NCBI GenBank assembly: GCA_040773385.1
Contig: JAXGWH010000054.1
Location: forward strand, 1-7,322
Length of the DNA: 7,322 nucleotides
Reading direction: 5' to 3'
From: Aeriscardovia sp040773385
GTDB taxonomy: Bacteria; Actinomycetota; Actinomycetes; Actinomycetales; Bifidobacteriaceae
This document shows, one piece after another, positions 5,434-7,322 of this stretch. Under the pieces are notes generated by a model. The model did not search any database, was not told the DNA's origin, and saw nothing but the letters and a program-made list of their open reading frames with translations. Made by a program: the position numbers and the translations under genes. Each line of letters begins with the position of its first letter. Within the stretch, counting starts at the first letter, position 1.

Positions 5434-6432
5434 TCAGCGGGCGAGCGTGACGCGGGGATCGATGAAGGAATAGCAGATGTCGACCACGAGGTTGGCGAGC
5501 ACGACGAGGACCGCGGCAAAGAGCGTGGTCCCCACGAGCACCTGCAGGTCGAGGTTGTTGACGGCGTCGAGCAGGAGCATGCCGATGCCCTGCATGGAGA
5601 AGACGCGCTCGGTGAGCACCGCGCCGCCCAGCAGCGAGCCCAGATCCAGGCCGAAGAGGGTGAGGATGGGCAGGAAGGCGTTGCGCAGCACATGACGGCT
5701 GATCACACGGTTTTCGGGCATGCCCTTGCTGCGGGCCGTGCGCACATAGTCCTGTCCCAGCTCCTGCAGCGTCTGCGTGCGCATGATGCGCGTGTAGGGC
5801 GCCGCGTTGAGCAGGGCGAGCACGATCCACGGCAGGATGAGGTGGTAGAGCCAGCCGGCCGGGTCCTGCGAGAGCGGCTCGTAGCCGCCCGAGGGCAGCC
5901 AGCCGAGGTTGAGCGCGAACAGCGAGACGGCGAGCAGGCCCACCAGATACGAAGGGGCGCTGATGCCGATGGCCGAGAGCGTCATGAGCGTGCCGTCCAC
6001 CCACGTGTCCTTCTTGCGTGCGGCGAGGACACCGGTGAACACGCCGACGATGAGCCAGAGCACGGCGGCGCCGAGGGCGATGGACGCGGTGACGGGGAAG
6101 CGGTCGGCGATGAGCGTCGTGACCGGCTCGGACAGGCGGAACGAGTAGCCCAGGCACGGCGCGGCGCACACCACGGCCGCAGCCCCCGTGCCGAACGTGC
6201 GCCCGGCGAACAGGCCGGCCACATAGTCGCCCATCTGCTGGTACCACGGCTTGTCGAGGCCCATGAACGCTTTGACGCGCGTGAGCTGCTCGGCCGAGCA
6301 CGGCCGCCCGCAGGACAGCTGCGCGGGGTCGGCGGGCAGCGTGTAGAAGATGAGGAACAGCGCGAGGATGATGACGGCGATGACGAGGACCGCCCCGCCG
6401 ATGCGCTTGGCGATATACTGCAGCGTCCTCAT
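5434..6432 (-). CDS. OppB/DppB-type permease of the importer (332 aa)
   Basis: Integral membrane half of the transport channel. Six membrane segments can be placed at about 11-31, 115-137, 150-178, 196-215, 251-272 and 298-320. The N-terminal segment MRTLQYIAKRIGGAVLVIAV is typical of the OppB family. The cytoplasmic EAA-type loop that docks the ATPase is QDYVRTARSKGMPENRVISRHVLRNAFLP (about 227-255, shown as its key stretch QDYVRTARSKG then HVLRNAFLP). The extracytoplasmic loop between segments 1 and 2 holds two CxxxC pairs, Cys41/Cys45 (SCGRPC) and Cys89/Cys93 (VCAAPCLGYSF). The length is normal. ATG at 6432 overlaps the OppC-type stop in an ATGA, so the two permeases are translationally coupled. 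The pair with the 292-aa permease forms the heterodimer usual in this transporter family. Confidence 0.92.
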   Translation of the reverse strand: MRTLQYIAKRIGGAVLVIAVIILALFLIFYTLPADPAQLSCGRPCSAEQLTRVKAFMGLDKPWYQQMGDYVAGLFAGRTFGTGAAAVVCAAPCLGYSFRLSEPVTTLIADRFPVTASIALGAAVLWLIVGVFTGVLAARKKDTWVDGTLMTLSAIGISAPSYLVGLLAVSLFALNLGWLPSGGYEPLSQDPAGWLYHLILPWIVLALLNAAPYTRIMRTQTLQELGQDYVRTARSKGMPENRVISRHVLRNAFLPILTLFGLDLGSLLGGAVLTERVFSMQGIGMLLLDAVNNLDLQVLVGTTLFAAVLVVLANLVVDICYSFIDPRVTLAR

Positions 6433-7307
6433 GCCCGCACCCCTTCCGCCGGGGTGAGCGCGTCGGAAAGACCGTCACCGAGCATGTTGAATCCCAGCGT
6501 CACCAGGAACAGGGCGAGGCCGGGGAACAGCAGGTACATCGGGTCGACCATCACCCACGCCACCGCGTCGGAGATGGACCGCCCCCAGCTCGGTGTGGGC
6601 GGGTTGATGCCCACGCCCAGGAACGAGAGTGCCGCCTCCGCGCCGATGCGCCCGGGGATCGCCAGCGTGAGCCGGACGATGATGAGCGGGGCGAGGGCGG
6701 GGAGCAGCTCATTGGCGAGGATGTGCCCGGTGGAGGCGCCCATCAGCCGTGCGGCGGTCGTATAGTCGCGCCCGCGCAGGGTGAGCACCTGGCCGCGGAT
6801 GAGGCGGGCGATGCCCGGCCAGCCGAAGAAGCCGAGCACGAGGATGAGCAGCAGCTCGCGCGGGAACTCGGCCGGAACCACCGCCGAGAGGGCGATGGCG
6901 AAGATGAGGAACGGGAAGCCGAAGAACACGTCCATCGTGCGCGAGAGCACCCCGTCCACCACGCCGGGGAAATAGCCGGCGAGCAGGCCGACGAGCACGC
7001 CCACGGCCATCGAGATCGCGCTCGCGCCCAGACCGATGGTCAGCGAGACCTGAGCACCGTAGGCGACGATGGAGAACAGGTCGGCCCCGCGCAGCGGGGT
7101 GACGCCGAACCAGTGCCGTGCGCTGATGCCGCCGCCGAAGCCGGTCGGCACGGAGTTGTCGTCGAGCAGCTCACGGTGCGGGGTGAACGGGTCGTTGCCG
7201 GTCAGGGCACTCAGCGGCTGGGCGAAGACGGCCAGCAGCACGAAGAAGGCCACGATGGCGGCCCCGGCGATGATACGGGGGTCGGCCCACCGGGAGCGTG
7301 TCCTCAC
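6429..7307 (-). CDS. OppC/DppC-type permease of the importer (292 aa as drawn; start may lie outside the window)
   Basis: Second channel subunit. It opens with the family's N-terminal membrane segment (about 12-33), an extracytoplasmic loop with HWFGVTPLRGADLFS, a degenerate form of the usual GTDxxGRDxxS motif, and then membrane segments near 86-112, 124-146, 150-168, 204-222 and 256-277. The EAA-type coupling loop reads GRDYTTAARLMGASTGHI then LLPALAPLI (about 179-210). SFLGVGINPPTPSWG (228-242) and LGFNMLGDGL (271-280) are hallmarks of the OppC/DppC family. The drawn start is GTG at 7307, but no good Shine-Dalgarno precedes it and the frame stays open to the window edge, so a start a few codons further upstream is possible. 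Its stop overlaps the next permease by 4 nt. It is the first gene of the operon visible here; the promoter is outside. Confidence 0.9.
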   Translation of the reverse strand: MRTRSRWADPRIIAGAAIVAFFVLLAVFAQPLSALTGNDPFTPHRELLDDNSVPTGFGGGISARHWFGVTPLRGADLFSIVAYGAQVSLTIGLGASAISMAVGVLVGLLAGYFPGVVDGVLSRTMDVFFGFPFLIFAIALSAVVPAEFPRELLLILVLGFFGWPGIARLIRGQVLTLRGRDYTTAARLMGASTGHILANELLPALAPLIIVRLTLAIPGRIGAEAALSFLGVGINPPTPSWGRSISDAVAWVMVDPMYLLFPGLALFLVTLGFNMLGDGLSDALTPAEGVRA

Positions 7308-7322
7308 TCGGCCGGAAGGGCA

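Noticed and set aside
5057..6478. 473-codon open frame on the minus strand
   Set aside because: It is an out-of-frame reading across the permease, gap and binding-protein genes; the product is an Arg/His/Pro/Ala-rich low-complexity string.
3730..6765. Very long open frame on the plus strand (1011 codons)
   Set aside because: It runs antisense through the binding-protein and permease genes. Its product is Arg/Gly/Asp/Glu/His-rich with no recognisable domain, the usual mirror-frame effect of high-GC coding DNA.

Overview
The window is high-GC DNA in which every credible gene lies on the minus strand. Its character suggests a Gram-positive, high-GC actinomycete, most likely of the Bifidobacterium type. 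This rests on strong GC bias in third codon positions, a lipoprotein-anchored solute-binding protein, a fused two-domain Opp-type ATPase, a Pro/Gln/Ala-rich protein leading into a DUF4190-like membrane segment, and a TANNNT box placed as in leaderless actinobacterial genes. The genus is inferred, not proven.

Read in the direction of transcription (right to left), the window opens with a family-5 (peptide/opine/nickel type) ABC importer operon. It holds an OppC/DppC permease (7307 to 6429, start possibly just outside the window), an OppB/DppB permease (6432 to 5434, 4-nt overlap), a lipoprotein solute-binding protein (5415 to 3769, its own strong Shine-Dalgarno) and a single polypeptide carrying both ATPase domains, OppD-OppF (3772 to 1997, 4-nt GTGA overlap). 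Together these form a complete importer: one binding lipoprotein, two permeases and a fused ATPase. The substrate cannot be read from sequence. The operon promoter lies outside the window.

A 77-nt gap with a 19-bp direct repeat follows. Next comes a 233-aa soluble protein of unknown function (1919 to 1218), probably read through from the transporter operon. Beyond it lies a gene-free stretch (805-1217) with a dense series of hairpins, at least one terminator-like, and a cluster of degenerate GRGTGRC repeats.

The left end carries a 99-aa acidic protein of unknown function (804 to 505), apparently leaderless. After it comes a well-signalled start (386) of a Pro/Gln/Ala-rich DUF4190-like membrane protein. 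That frame is broken by an in-frame TAG at codon 19 and then stays open to the window edge.

I see no CRISPR array, tRNA, rRNA, insertion sequence, phage gene or clear defence system. Most of the window is ordinary transporter. The observations most worth a second look are the interrupted DUF4190-like gene, the hairpin cluster, the repeat-bearing 77-nt gap with a mini-ORF, and the unknown gene behind the transporter.
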